52,349 nt of DNA, from the NCBI GenBank assembly GCA_021604585.1, contig BQJG01000019.1, positions 1-52,349 on the forward strand. Reading direction: 5' to 3'. The notes under the pieces were generated by a model. It had not been told where the DNA came from and did no database searches. It was given only the letters and a program-made list of their open reading frames with translations. Shown here piece after piece: positions 31,179 through 39,084 of the stretch (position 1 is the first letter of the stretch; every line of letters begins with the position of its first letter). The position numbers and the translations under genes are program-made. The DNA is from Hyphococcus sp. (GTDB lineage Bacteria; Pseudomonadota; Alphaproteobacteria; Caulobacterales; Parvularculaceae).

Positions 31179-31871
31179 ATGACGACATTCACCGGACTGC
31201 CGAACGATTATTTTAAATTCTTCACCGAGCTTCGCGACAACAATAATCGCGAGTGGTTCAACGATAATAAGACAAGATTCCGGGAGAGCGTGCAGGAACC
31301 GCTGGCGTCGTTTGTCGAGGCGATGGCGCCAAAGCTGAAAAAAATTTCAAAACACATTGTCGCTGATCCGCGACTAAACGGTGGTTCCGTATTTCGCATT
31401 TATAAGGATGTGCGTTTTTCAAAAGACAAGACGCCCTACAAGACCCATGGCGGCGTGCAGTTTCGCCACGCTCTCGGCAAAGACGCCCACGCACCCGGAT
31501 TTTATGTTCATCTCGATCCGCAGGAAGTTTTTTATGGCGGCGGCATCTGGGTTCCGCCTGCGCCTGCGCTTTTGTCGGTGCGCGAAGCGATCCGCGACAA
31601 GCCCGCCGCCTGGAAGAAAGCAACGGCCAGCGCAGCCTTTGCCAAACACTTTGGCGGCGTGCGCGGCGACGCGCTCACCCGTCCGCCGCGCGGATTCGAT
31701 GCAGACCATCCGCTGATTGGCGACATCAAGCGCAAAAGTTTCTTCGCTATGGCGCAAGGCAAGCCAGCGGCGGCGAAAAAATCTGGCTTTATCGACGATG
31801 TCGCCGCTGCGTTTGCAGAGGCCAAGCCGCTGATGAAATTCTTGTGCGATGCGACGGGAGCGCCGTTTTAA
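31179..31871 (+). CDS. DUF2461 family protein
   Basis: A 230-residue protein of the DUF2461 (TIGR02453) family. It begins TGLPNDYFKFFTELRDNNNREWFNDNKT and contains GGSVFRIYKDVRFSKDKTPYKTH and GFYVHLDPQEVFYGGGIWVP. The family is widespread, and no activity is known to me. Conserved charged residues (N-R-E-W-F, R-x-x-R-D) suggest an enzyme or nucleic-acid-related role, but that is unproven. It follows the L7/L12-like gene by 18 bases and precedes a cupin gene, so the three may form one operon. Confidence 0.88.
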   Translation: MTTFTGLPNDYFKFFTELRDNNNREWFNDNKTRFRESVQEPLASFVEAMAPKLKKISKHIVADPRLNGGSVFRIYKDVRFSKDKTPYKTHGGVQFRHALGKDAHAPGFYVHLDPQEVFYGGGIWVPPAPALLSVREAIRDKPAAWKKATASAAFAKHFGGVRGDALTRPPRGFDADHPLIGDIKRKSFFAMAQGKPAAAKKSGFIDDVAAAFAEAKPLMKFLCDATGAPF

Positions 31872-31873
31872 CC

Positions 31874-32221
31874 ATGTCTCATTTGTTTGTGTCTTTGAAC
31901 GTTGGCGCCGCAGAGGCGGAAGCAGGCGCGCCCGCGCCCGGACGACTGATTACCGGCTCTCCGGCGTTCAAAACCTGGAATCTCGAGGAACAGCCCGGCG
32001 GACTTTACGCGGGAATTTGGGAATCCACGCCCGGCGAATGGCGCATCGACTATGACGAATGGGAGTATTGCCGCATTCTGTCCGGCGTATCGATCATCAC
32101 CGAACAGGGCGGCGAGGCGAAACACGTCGCCGCCGGCGACAGTTTCATCATTCGCCCCGGCTTCAAAGGCGTATGGGAAGTGATCGAGACAACGCGCAAG
32201 GAATATGTGGTTCGGGTTTAA
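31874..32221 (+). CDS. Cupin domain protein (DUF861/Cupin_3)
   Basis: A 115-residue single-cupin protein: NLEEQPGGLYAGIWESTPGEWRIDYDEWEYCRILSG (in two parts) supplies the first cupin motif and GDSFIIRPGFKGVWEVIETTRKEYVV the second. The DUF861 group includes ureidoglycine aminohydrolase-like and (S)-ureidoglycine enzymes, but most members have unknown substrates. The start ATG at 31874 lies two bases after the DUF2461 stop, indicating an operon. No signal peptide is present. Confidence 0.85.
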   Translation: MSHLFVSLNVGAAEAEAGAPAPGRLITGSPAFKTWNLEEQPGGLYAGIWESTPGEWRIDYDEWEYCRILSGVSIITEQGGEAKHVAAGDSFIIRPGFKGVWEVIETTRKEYVVRV

Positions 32222-32283
32222 CGCCGCGTTGTCGCTGAGCGCTGACCACGCTAAACAGAGCCCGCAACAGGAAAGCTGCGCTC

Positions 32284-32925
32284 TTGCCCGCAAATCAAAA
32301 AAAGCAAACCCGCGACGCCGATGCAACAAAGGCGGCCTTGATCAGGGCCGGAGAAGCGCTGTTTGCAAGCCGGGGTTTCGCCGGGACAACAATGGATATG
32401 ATCGCGGCGGAGGCGAAGGCCAATAAAGCGCTCGTCTCTTATTATTTTGGCTCGAAAGAGGGACTTTTTCATGCGGTCATTGCATCGCTCGTGGACGATG
32501 TTGTTCATGACGTGAAAGAGCATATGACTGGCGATGACGATCCTATACAGAATTTTTGCGCATATATTGAATCGTTATCGCAAGCGATTGGATCGCGGCC
32601 TGCTTTTTCAGCAATTCTTCTTCGTGGCTATGTCGATGGATCGATGCAGGGGTCAGAAAGTCCGTTTCGGAAAGTTCTGGAATTTTTTGGCATGACGCTG
32701 GCGCATTATGAGGCTGGCTATAAGGCGAAGCTTTTCCGCAAGCTCGATCCGCATTTGTTGCATCTGTCGATCGTCGGACCAGTGTCGCATTTTGTTGTCG
32801 CGGCGGCGGCCCGGCGAAAGAACGTTCGGTTGCTGAAAGGCAAGCTTAGCGACCCCGATCTGCAGGCGTTTATCGCCCATCATCAAATGATGATTCTTTC
32901 CGGCCTGCGGCGAAACGATCCTTAA
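32284..32925 (+). CDS. TetR family transcriptional regulator (TTG start)
   Basis: A 213-residue TetR/AcrR regulator. The helix-turn-helix is in the N-terminal part (ALFASRGFAGTTMDMIAAEAKANKALVSYYFGSKEGLF, in parts), and the C-terminal ligand-binding half has a DUF-type AcrR fold. No ATG exists before the DNA-binding domain, so the TTG at 32284 with AGGAAAG upstream is the probable start. A palindrome typical of TetR-family operators lies 26 bases after the gene, in front of the exported cupin gene, which is the likely target. The inducer is unknown. Confidence 0.85.
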   Translation: MPANQKKQTRDADATKAALIRAGEALFASRGFAGTTMDMIAAEAKANKALVSYYFGSKEGLFHAVIASLVDDVVHDVKEHMTGDDDPIQNFCAYIESLSQAIGSRPAFSAILLRGYVDGSMQGSESPFRKVLEFFGMTLAHYEAGYKAKLFRKLDPHLLHLSIVGPVSHFVVAAAARRKNVRLLKGKLSDPDLQAFIAHHQMMILSGLRRNDP

Positions 32926-32951
32926 AGGCGGCGGGAGGTCTTGCTGTTTTG

Positions 32952-32969
32952 TAATTAAACGTTTATTTA
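32952..32969. promoter_or_regulatory. TetR-type palindrome between tetR and the exported cupin gene
   Basis: TAATTAAAC (32952-32960) and GTTTATTTA (32961-32969) are inverted halves with eight of nine positions matching. The centre AAACGTTT is typical of operators bound by many TetR/AcrR regulators. It lies 65 bases before the ATG of the exported SCP2-cupin gene. Confidence 0.5.
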
Positions 32970-33033
32970 ATAATGACAAGCCGCAAAAGGGCGAAGACCC
33001 TCAACATAAGTTGCTGAAAAGAAAGGGATAAAC

Positions 33034-33831
33034 ATGAAAAACACAGTCATCCTAGCGGCCTCCGCGCTGGCCCTGACCGTTGCCGCCGCGCCGAGTGTCA
33101 AAGCCGCCGAAAGCACAAAGAAACTTTCTGATTTTGAAATCCTGAAGACATATGCGGAGGATTTTGAAAGCGATCCCGCGCTCAAGGAAGCGGTTACTTT
33201 TGCCGTCAAGAGCGGCAATGCATTTTTCACGGTCGACGCCTCGCCCGCATCGAAGAACGGACCCGCAAATGTTTCCGTTCGTAAAGGTAAGCCTGCCGCG
33301 CCCGCTTTCTTTTACACTTTCGACGCGGGCTATCTGAAAAAACTCTATGCAGGCGATCTCAATATACTCACCGGCATGGCGAAAGCTTTTTCAACCGACC
33401 TAGCTCCAATGGATATTGACGTCATGGAAGGTTATCAGCCTACTGATGATTTTGGCGACACCGTCGTCCCCTTCACATTTCACTTCTGGACAAAGGGTCT
33501 GCCGGAAATTGTTCCCTTCAGCGCCGATAAAACACGCGTCACGCACGGAACCAACGCCGGCATTTTCTACTACCAACCCGGATTAAGAAGCGGCTGGTTC
33601 GATATTCGGCCGGGCGATCACGTCAACGAAGACGAAAAAAGCCGCGACAACCCGTTCCCGTCAATGGTGATTCTGACGGAAGGCAGCGTTACTGCAATTA
33701 TCGACGGCGCCCGCTCAACATTCTCAGCAGGAAATATGATGTTTATTCCTGCCGGCGTCAGTCATGAATTCATCAATGAAGGCGACAAACCGGCGTTCGG
33801 CTTTCTCTTCATGTTTGGCGACGGCGCTTAA
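33034..33831 (+). CDS. Exported protein with SCP2-like and C-terminal cupin domains
   Basis: A 265-residue protein with a Sec signal peptide (VAAAPSVKA/AE). Residues about 30-135 look like an SCP2 sterol-carrier-type fold (FAVKSGNAFFTVDASPAS, then YLKKLYAGDLNILTGMAKAF). Residues about 165-265 are a cupin (GIFYYQPGLRSGWFDIRPGD, then GNMMFIPAGVSHEFINEGD). A combination of a hydrophobic-ligand-binding module with a cupin in one periplasmic protein suggests a lipid- or steroid-like ligand; this is inference. The ATG at 33034 follows AAAGGG. It is the probable target of the upstream TetR regulator. Its stop shares TTAA with the convergent MATE gene. Confidence 0.75.
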   Translation: MKNTVILAASALALTVAAAPSVKAAESTKKLSDFEILKTYAEDFESDPALKEAVTFAVKSGNAFFTVDASPASKNGPANVSVRKGKPAAPAFFYTFDAGYLKKLYAGDLNILTGMAKAFSTDLAPMDIDVMEGYQPTDDFGDTVVPFTFHFWTKGLPEIVPFSADKTRVTHGTNAGIFYYQPGLRSGWFDIRPGDHVNEDEKSRDNPFPSMVILTEGSVTAIIDGARSTFSAGNMMFIPAGVSHEFINEGDKPAFGFLFMFGDGA

Positions 33832-35210
33832 TCGCGCGTAATCAGCCAGAGCCTGCCGCCAAGCAGCGACGCCGCTGCGACGAGGCTGGCGAGCAGGCCC
33901 CACCAGACGCCGACCGCACCGAGCGGCGTGCCGAGCCCGAGCCAGGCAGCCACCGGAAAGCCGATGATCCAGTAACTGAACCCGGTGAGAATCATCGGCA
34001 CACGGACGTCTTTCAGTCCGCGCAGCGCCTGACCCGCCGCCACCTGAATCGCATCAAACAGCGCGAAGGCCGCAGCGATCGGCAGGAACGACGCCACCAG
34101 TGCGAGCACGGTCTCATTCGCGGCGTCGGCGCGCTCCAGATAAAGTCCGGCAATCCCCATAGGCGATATCATGACAGGAATCGCCACCAGCATGATCGCG
34201 CCAATGCTGCAAAGGATCGACATCAATGCAGCCCGGCGCACGCCATCGCGATCTTTTGCGCCTTCCATCAATCCGACGCGCACGCTGCCCGCCATGGAAA
34301 GCCCGAGCGGCATCATAAACGCAACAGCCGCGACATTGAGCGCAACCTGATAGGCCGCCATTTCATTCACGCCGATGCGGCCCATGAGAAACACAGCGGC
34401 GTTAAACAACAACGCCTCAAAACCGATCGTCACCGAAATCGGCCAGCCGAGCCGCACCACTTCGACAAAGCGCGGCCAGTCGGACGAAAAGAAATTGTGG
34501 AAAAGTTCAAACCGCTTCGCACTCTTCTCCCAGCGAATATACGCAACAAGCACAAAGAACCCGACGGCATGCGAAATTGACGAAGCAATGCCTGCGCCAA
34601 CCAGTTCCAAACGCGGCGCTCCCCAATTGCCATAGATCAACGCGTAATTAAGCAGCGCATTCAGGATCGTCGTCAGGATGATAAAGACCAGCGGCGCGCG
34701 CGCGCGCTCAATCGCCGCCAGAAAATTGCGCAAGATGATGACGCCCAGCGCAAATGGCAGGCCTGGCGCCAGCGCCAGCACGTAAGGCTCTGCGAGCGCA
34801 GCAACCTCTGGCGGCTGGCCGGTCGCGAGAGCGAATTCTTCAGCAAAGAAAAAGATCAGCGAAAAAACCGGGGCCGATATGCCCACGACCCATAACCCCA
34901 TACGCACGGAGCGGCGGACATCACGCACATCCTTCGCATCCGCGCCAAGCGCCTGAGACACCAGAGGCGATGTCGCCATGGCGGGCCCCATGCCGGCGAC
35001 AAACAGGGCGTAAAACATGACAAGACCGAGCGCGCCGGCGGCGAGCGGTTCTGCGCCGAGGCGGCCGATCATCAAGACGTCGACGGTATTGATTGAAAAC
35101 TGGACAAGCTGCGTCGCCGCCATCGGCAAGCCGATGGTCATCAGCGCGAAAAATTCTCGCCGCCATGGCCCTCGCGATGGAGCCGGCGTGATGGAAGCCG
35201 TCGTCGTCAT
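33828..35210 (-). CDS. MATE family efflux transporter
   Basis: A 460-residue, 12-helix multidrug and toxic-compound extrusion transporter (NorM branch) that exports cationic drugs using Na+ or H+. The first helix is LMTIGLPMAATQLVQFSINTV with the conserved VDVLMIGRLG. Characteristic half-repeats are GMGPAMATSPLVSQALGA and the second-half AYQVALNVAAVAFMMPLGLS. The ATG at 35210 (MTTTASITPAPSRG) is taken as start; an upstream TTG at 35231 is less likely. Substrates are not predictable. It is on the opposite strand from the TetR/cupin genes, so regulation by that TetR is doubtful. Confidence 0.93.
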   Translation of the reverse strand: MTTTASITPAPSRGPWRREFFALMTIGLPMAATQLVQFSINTVDVLMIGRLGAEPLAAGALGLVMFYALFVAGMGPAMATSPLVSQALGADAKDVRDVRRSVRMGLWVVGISAPVFSLIFFFAEEFALATGQPPEVAALAEPYVLALAPGLPFALGVIILRNFLAAIERARAPLVFIILTTILNALLNYALIYGNWGAPRLELVGAGIASSISHAVGFFVLVAYIRWEKSAKRFELFHNFFSSDWPRFVEVVRLGWPISVTIGFEALLFNAAVFLMGRIGVNEMAAYQVALNVAAVAFMMPLGLSMAGSVRVGLMEGAKDRDGVRRAALMSILCSIGAIMLVAIPVMISPMGIAGLYLERADAANETVLALVASFLPIAAAFALFDAIQVAAGQALRGLKDVRVPMILTGFSYWIIGFPVAAWLGLGTPLGAVGVWWGLLASLVAAASLLGGRLWLITRD

Positions 35211-35328
35211 GATGGACTCACTCGCGCCCAAGACAATTCAAGGAGCGCATGGCGCGAGTGTTTAGCCTATTCCTTGCTCGAGGAGAAAGGGGCCGTAACG
35301 CAAAGGTGACGTGAGGGTTGCCTTAAAG

Positions 35329-36150
35329 TCACCCTTTCAGGAAGGGCCCGACCTTCTTTGCGCCGTCGCGATTGGCGCCCAGCATGTCAAACCGGCCCTC
35401 GTTTAACATTTCGCTCGCGGCGCCAAGCGTTCCATAAGCATTCCAAGCGAGGCCGCCGCCAATCGACAGCCGTACGGCGCCAGCTTCGGCAAATTCGGCC
35501 ACGCTGTGCTTCGCCAATCCGCCAAGAATAAGAATATTCACCGGCTTTGATACGCCGGAGCAGATTGCGCGCACCGCATCCATGTCCGGCAGACCGGGCG
35601 CATACAACACATCAGCGCCAGCCTCGGCGAACGCGTTCAAGCGGGCAATGACCTTGTCGAGCTCGCCAATGCCATAGAGAAGCGCCTCGGCGCGCGCGGT
35701 CAGAACGAAATCGCGGCCGCTTTCTTTCACTGCTTGCGCCGCCGCCGCAATACGCGCGGCGGCGAGCTTTTCGTCGGTGATGACCGGGCTTGATTTGTCG
35801 CCGGTGGAATCTTCGATGGAGCCGCCAGCAAGCGACGTTTTGCAGGCCTGGGCGATCGTTTCCGCTGCGGCCTCCGGCGCCAATCCAAACCCGTTTTCGA
35901 GATCGGCGTTCACCGGAATATCCACCGCCTCCGCAATGTCGGCGCCATGACTGATCGCCTGCTCGCGCGTGACGCCATAGTCCTTCCGGCCTAGCGTCAT
36001 GGCGAAACCGGAACTGGTGGTTGCGAGCGCCGGAAAACCCAGCCCTTCGAGCATGCGCGCGGAGCCTCTGTCCCAGGGATTGGGAATGATGAATGGCGCG
36101 CCGGACTTGTGCAGTGCGCGAAAGGCGGCGGCTTTGGATTGTGTCGGCAT
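35329..36150 (-). CDS. Isocitrate lyase/phosphoenolpyruvate mutase family protein
   Basis: A 273-residue TIM-barrel enzyme of the PEP mutase/isocitrate lyase superfamily. Typical parts are IIPNPWDRGSARMLEGLGFPALATTSSGFAM, the magnesium-binding NADLENGFG, and GGSIEDSTGD; LTARAEALLYG and ADVLYAPGLPD follow. The canonical K-K-C-G-H loop of isocitrate lyase is missing, so it is not a glyoxylate-bypass enzyme. Relatives split carboxyphosphonoenolpyruvate, oxaloacetate or 2-methylisocitrate-type substrates; the actual substrate is unknown. It lies 29 bases after a NIPSNAP gene in what looks like one minus-strand transcript. Confidence 0.88.
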   Translation of the reverse strand: MPTQSKAAAFRALHKSGAPFIIPNPWDRGSARMLEGLGFPALATTSSGFAMTLGRKDYGVTREQAISHGADIAEAVDIPVNADLENGFGLAPEAAAETIAQACKTSLAGGSIEDSTGDKSSPVITDEKLAAARIAAAAQAVKESGRDFVLTARAEALLYGIGELDKVIARLNAFAEAGADVLYAPGLPDMDAVRAICSGVSKPVNILILGGLAKHSVAEFAEAGAVRLSIGGGLAWNAYGTLGAASEMLNEGRFDMLGANRDGAKKVGPFLKG

Positions 36151-36179
36151 GGTGTTTGTTCCCGGGGTTTTTGTGATAT

Positions 36180-36506
36180 TCAGCGAATGAGTTTGCTGTG
36201 CGGCGCCGAGGCGAGTTTCAAAAATATCCGGTCTTCGCGCGTAATAAAACGCTCCCGCACAGCGAACGCGTAATTTTCCTTGCCGAGCGGGTCTTCGCGC
36301 AGCCGTTCTTTGTAGTTTTCGTATTCTGCGAGCGAAGGCAGCGTGTAAACGCCATAAGCGGTTGTCGCCGATCCTTCATGGGGCGCAAAATACCCGATCA
36401 AATCCGCGCCGCAGCGGGGAATGGCTTGTCCCCAATTGCGGGCATAGGTTTCAAAAGCGTCTTTCCGGTTGGGGTCGATTTCGTATTTGATGAAACAGGT
36501 GATCAT
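36180..36506 (-). CDS. NIPSNAP family protein
   Basis: A 108-residue ferredoxin-like (dimeric alpha-beta barrel) protein of the NIPSNAP family. It starts MITCFIKYEIDPNRKDAFET and contains WGQAIPRCGADLIGYFAPHEG and EYENYKERLREDP. Such small proteins bind hydrophobic or aromatic compounds in some cases, but the role is generally unknown. The ATG at 36506 is chosen because GGAG lies eight bases upstream; the frame to 36611 has an unconserved basic extension. Confidence 0.85.
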   Translation of the reverse strand: MITCFIKYEIDPNRKDAFETYARNWGQAIPRCGADLIGYFAPHEGSATTAYGVYTLPSLAEYENYKERLREDPLGKENYAFAVRERFITREDRIFLKLASAPHSKLIR

Positions 36507-36632
36507 GGCGCGGCTCCTTTTTTGCCCACCGACGCTATCGCGCCGGTAGGGCCGGTCCACCCGTTTCTTGCGGCGTGATCTCAGGCAGGTCTGTTCAAAA
36601 CTGGAACCCAAGCCATTATCGAGATTGCACTC

Positions 36633-37637
36633 TTAGTCCGTCACCGCCGCATGCCAGCTTGCAAACGACCCGCCGCCGAGAACGCGCGCCTGGATCTGCG
36701 CCATGGCGGCGTTGGCTGCATCAGTCGCTTGCGTGTTCGGATGCACAGGCCCGCGCAAGGGACGTGTCCCGGCAGGCATCGCCATAATCCCAGCAATGGC
36801 TCGGGGCACGTCATTCGGGTCTGTATCGCCGCCGCTGAACATGCCGCGCGAGGCCTCGATATGCGCTGAGTACGCATCCAGTCTTTCATCACTCACGCGC
36901 GCCAATAAGGCGTCTGAATTTTTCGCACTGTTGCTCCAGATTTTCGTCGGATAGCCGCCCGGTTGAATGATGGTGACTTCAACGCCAAAGGGCGCAAGCT
37001 CATACGCCATGGTTTCAAACATCGCTTCGACGCCAAATTTGGTGGCGCAATACGTTCCAAGTCCGGGAATCAGAATGCGCCCCAGTTGCGACGAGATATT
37101 GAATATCTGCCCCTCCCTTTTTGCACGCATTTTCGGCAAGACAGCCCGCGCCATGCGCAGATAACCGAAAAGATTGGTTTCAAACATGGCGCGCGTGATT
37201 TCCATGTCGTTAATCTCGACCGGACCGCCAACGCCGATCCCAGCATTGTTGACCAGTACATCAAGCGCGCCGCCAGCGATGGCTTCCGCTTGGGCGACCC
37301 CGTCGTTAATCTGCGTCTCGTCGAGAACATCGATTTCGATCAATGAGAGTTTCAGCTTTTCATCCTGGGCGATCTGCGCAAGGTCGCGCGCCTCGGGGCG
37401 CTCGCCATTCTGGAAATTGCGCATGGACGCGATGACCGTCGCGCCGAGCCGCGCCAGGTGAAGCGCCGTCAGCCGCCCAAAACCGGAACTCGTGCCGGTG
37501 ATCAACACCGATCGGCCCGACAGATCCGCCGCCGCCGTTTCCTGTGCGCGGGTCGAAGGGGCGAGCGCAGCGGCGGCCAGCGCGGAGGCGCCGCCGAGCA
37601 AGGCTCTTCGAGAGGGTTCAATTCGGCGTGAGGACAT
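36633..37637 (-). CDS. Short-chain dehydrogenase with Tat signal peptide
   Basis: A protein of about 334 residues. The N-terminus, PSRRALLGGASALAAAALA, is a twin-arginine signal. The SDR core follows with the NAD(P) loop TGTSSGFGR, the NNAGIGVGG motif, the catalytic serine segment FNISSQLG and YCATKFG with the tyrosine-lysine pair. The Tat signal implies folding with cofactor in the cytoplasm and export to the periplasm, which is rare for SDRs. The substrate is unknown. Start is ATG at 37637 or 37643, both behind AGGAAAGG; the frame to 37757 is unlikely to be coding. About 250 bases separate it from the divergent RND operon. Confidence 0.85.
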   Translation of the reverse strand: MSSRRIEPSRRALLGGASALAAAALAPSTRAQETAAADLSGRSVLITGTSSGFGRLTALHLARLGATVIASMRNFQNGERPEARDLAQIAQDEKLKLSLIEIDVLDETQINDGVAQAEAIAGGALDVLVNNAGIGVGGPVEINDMEITRAMFETNLFGYLRMARAVLPKMRAKREGQIFNISSQLGRILIPGLGTYCATKFGVEAMFETMAYELAPFGVEVTIIQPGGYPTKIWSNSAKNSDALLARVSDERLDAYSAHIEASRGMFSGGDTDPNDVPRAIAGIMAMPAGTRPLRGPVHPNTQATDAANAAMAQIQARVLGGGSFASWHAAVTD

Positions 37638-37888
37638 GGACATTTCCTTTCCTGTTTTGCGTTTGGCGCGCTTGTCGCTTATGCAACGCTCAAAGGAGCG
37701 CCGGAACCGATCCGAAGCAATCAACGGCTGGCTGAAATTCTTTAATAGATTCAGCAAACTACATAGCCCGCGAAAATAATCGCCGTTTCTTCTCTGACGG
37801 GCGACGGATCGTAAGATTTCGTACGTTACTCTATATTAGGCAGAATTATGTATCGGCCGCCAAGAACGGCCGTTTGGAGAGCTTCAAC

Positions 37889-39082
37889 ATGAGAGTGCCC
37901 GGATCGCTCGCCGCTGGCGGCCTGATCGGACTTGTCATCGGCGCCGCCGCCACCGCTTTTGTGCTGGTGAGCCGGGATGGCGACGCAGCCGGGAACGCCG
38001 CCCTCAACGGCGGCGGGCAAAGCCGCGCGAGCCAGGACTCAGGCAATGGCGGCCGCGGCGGCTATGCGCCTGCAGTCAGCATGGTCGCGGCGCAACCGGC
38101 CTCAGTCGGCAAAACACTGGATGTGATCGGCGAAGGCCGTTCGCTAAAGAGCGTTACCCTGACATCGGAGGCAACCGGCCTTGTCACTCAGGTCAATATC
38201 GCGCCGGGCAAAAGCGTCACGGAGGGCGATGTTTTGTTGCGCCTCGATGACGAGCAGCAACGCATCGCATTGGAACGCGCTCGCGCGCAGTACCCGATCG
38301 CGAAAGACAATGCCGACCGCTACGCAGATCTTGAAAAGACAGAGGCGGCCTCAGCGCTTGAGGCGGAAGCCGCGTTCAACAATTTTAAAACAATCGAGGC
38401 CGATATGCGCGCCGCGCAGTTCGCCGTGCAGCAGCGCACCATTCGCGCGCCGTTCGACGGCGTCATCGGCCTGACCGCTATTGAGGCAGGCGATTATCTT
38501 CGTGCGGGCGATGTCGTTGCAACGCTCGACGACACGTCATCGCTGATCGTCGCCTTCTCCATCCCGCAAGAATCCTCTGATGCCGTCGCCATCGGTCAGA
38601 CCGTCACTGCGCGACTGGCGTCTGGCGGAGCGTCGCATGAAGGGGTTGTCAGCGCGATCGACAGCCGCGTTGATCCGACGACGCGCACGCTGAAAATCGA
38701 AGCTGCCTTCGAGAATGAAGACAACGCGCTGCTGCCTGGCGCGATATTCGCGGTATCGACCACCAGCCGCGGCAAACCGGCTGTGTCCGTACCGGGCCTT
38801 GCAATCCAGTGGGATCGTGACGGCCCCTATATCTGGAAACGTGGCGAAGACGGGTCGGCGGTTCAGGCCAGTGTTTCGATTCTGCAGCGAACTGACGACA
38901 TTGTGCTTGTCAGCGGTGAGATCGAGAGCGGCGATGTGATCGTTTTTGAAGGCGCGGATCGGGTTCGCAAAGGCATTCCGCTGCCGGCCCTCACGCAGCA
39001 AAACCTGAAAGATCATAGCAGCGGTCCAAGCCTGTCAGGGCCAGGGGCAACCGGCCCCGGCGCATCCAGCGGAAACGACTGA
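37889..39082 (+). CDS. RND efflux periplasmic adaptor subunit (HlyD-like)
   Basis: A 397-residue membrane-fusion protein. An N-terminal membrane helix (LAAGGLIGLVIGAAATAFVLV) is followed by the lipoyl half-motifs VTLTSEATGLVTQVNIAPGKSV and TIRAPFDGVIGLTAIEAGDYL, a short alpha-hairpin (about 130-175) and the beta-barrel and membrane-proximal domains. It links the RND permease to an outer-membrane channel. The ATG at 37889 follows GGAG at nine bases. The permease gene starts two bases after its stop, so the two form an operon. No TolC-like gene is present, so the pump must use a channel encoded elsewhere. Confidence 0.93.
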   Translation: MRVPGSLAAGGLIGLVIGAAATAFVLVSRDGDAAGNAALNGGGQSRASQDSGNGGRGGYAPAVSMVAAQPASVGKTLDVIGEGRSLKSVTLTSEATGLVTQVNIAPGKSVTEGDVLLRLDDEQQRIALERARAQYPIAKDNADRYADLEKTEAASALEAEAAFNNFKTIEADMRAAQFAVQQRTIRAPFDGVIGLTAIEAGDYLRAGDVVATLDDTSSLIVAFSIPQESSDAVAIGQTVTARLASGGASHEGVVSAIDSRVDPTTRTLKIEAAFENEDNALLPGAIFAVSTTSRGKPAVSVPGLAIQWDRDGPYIWKRGEDGSAVQASVSILQRTDDIVLVSGEIESGDVIVFEGADRVRKGIPLPALTQQNLKDHSSGPSLSGPGATGPGASSGND

Positions 39083-39084
39083 TC

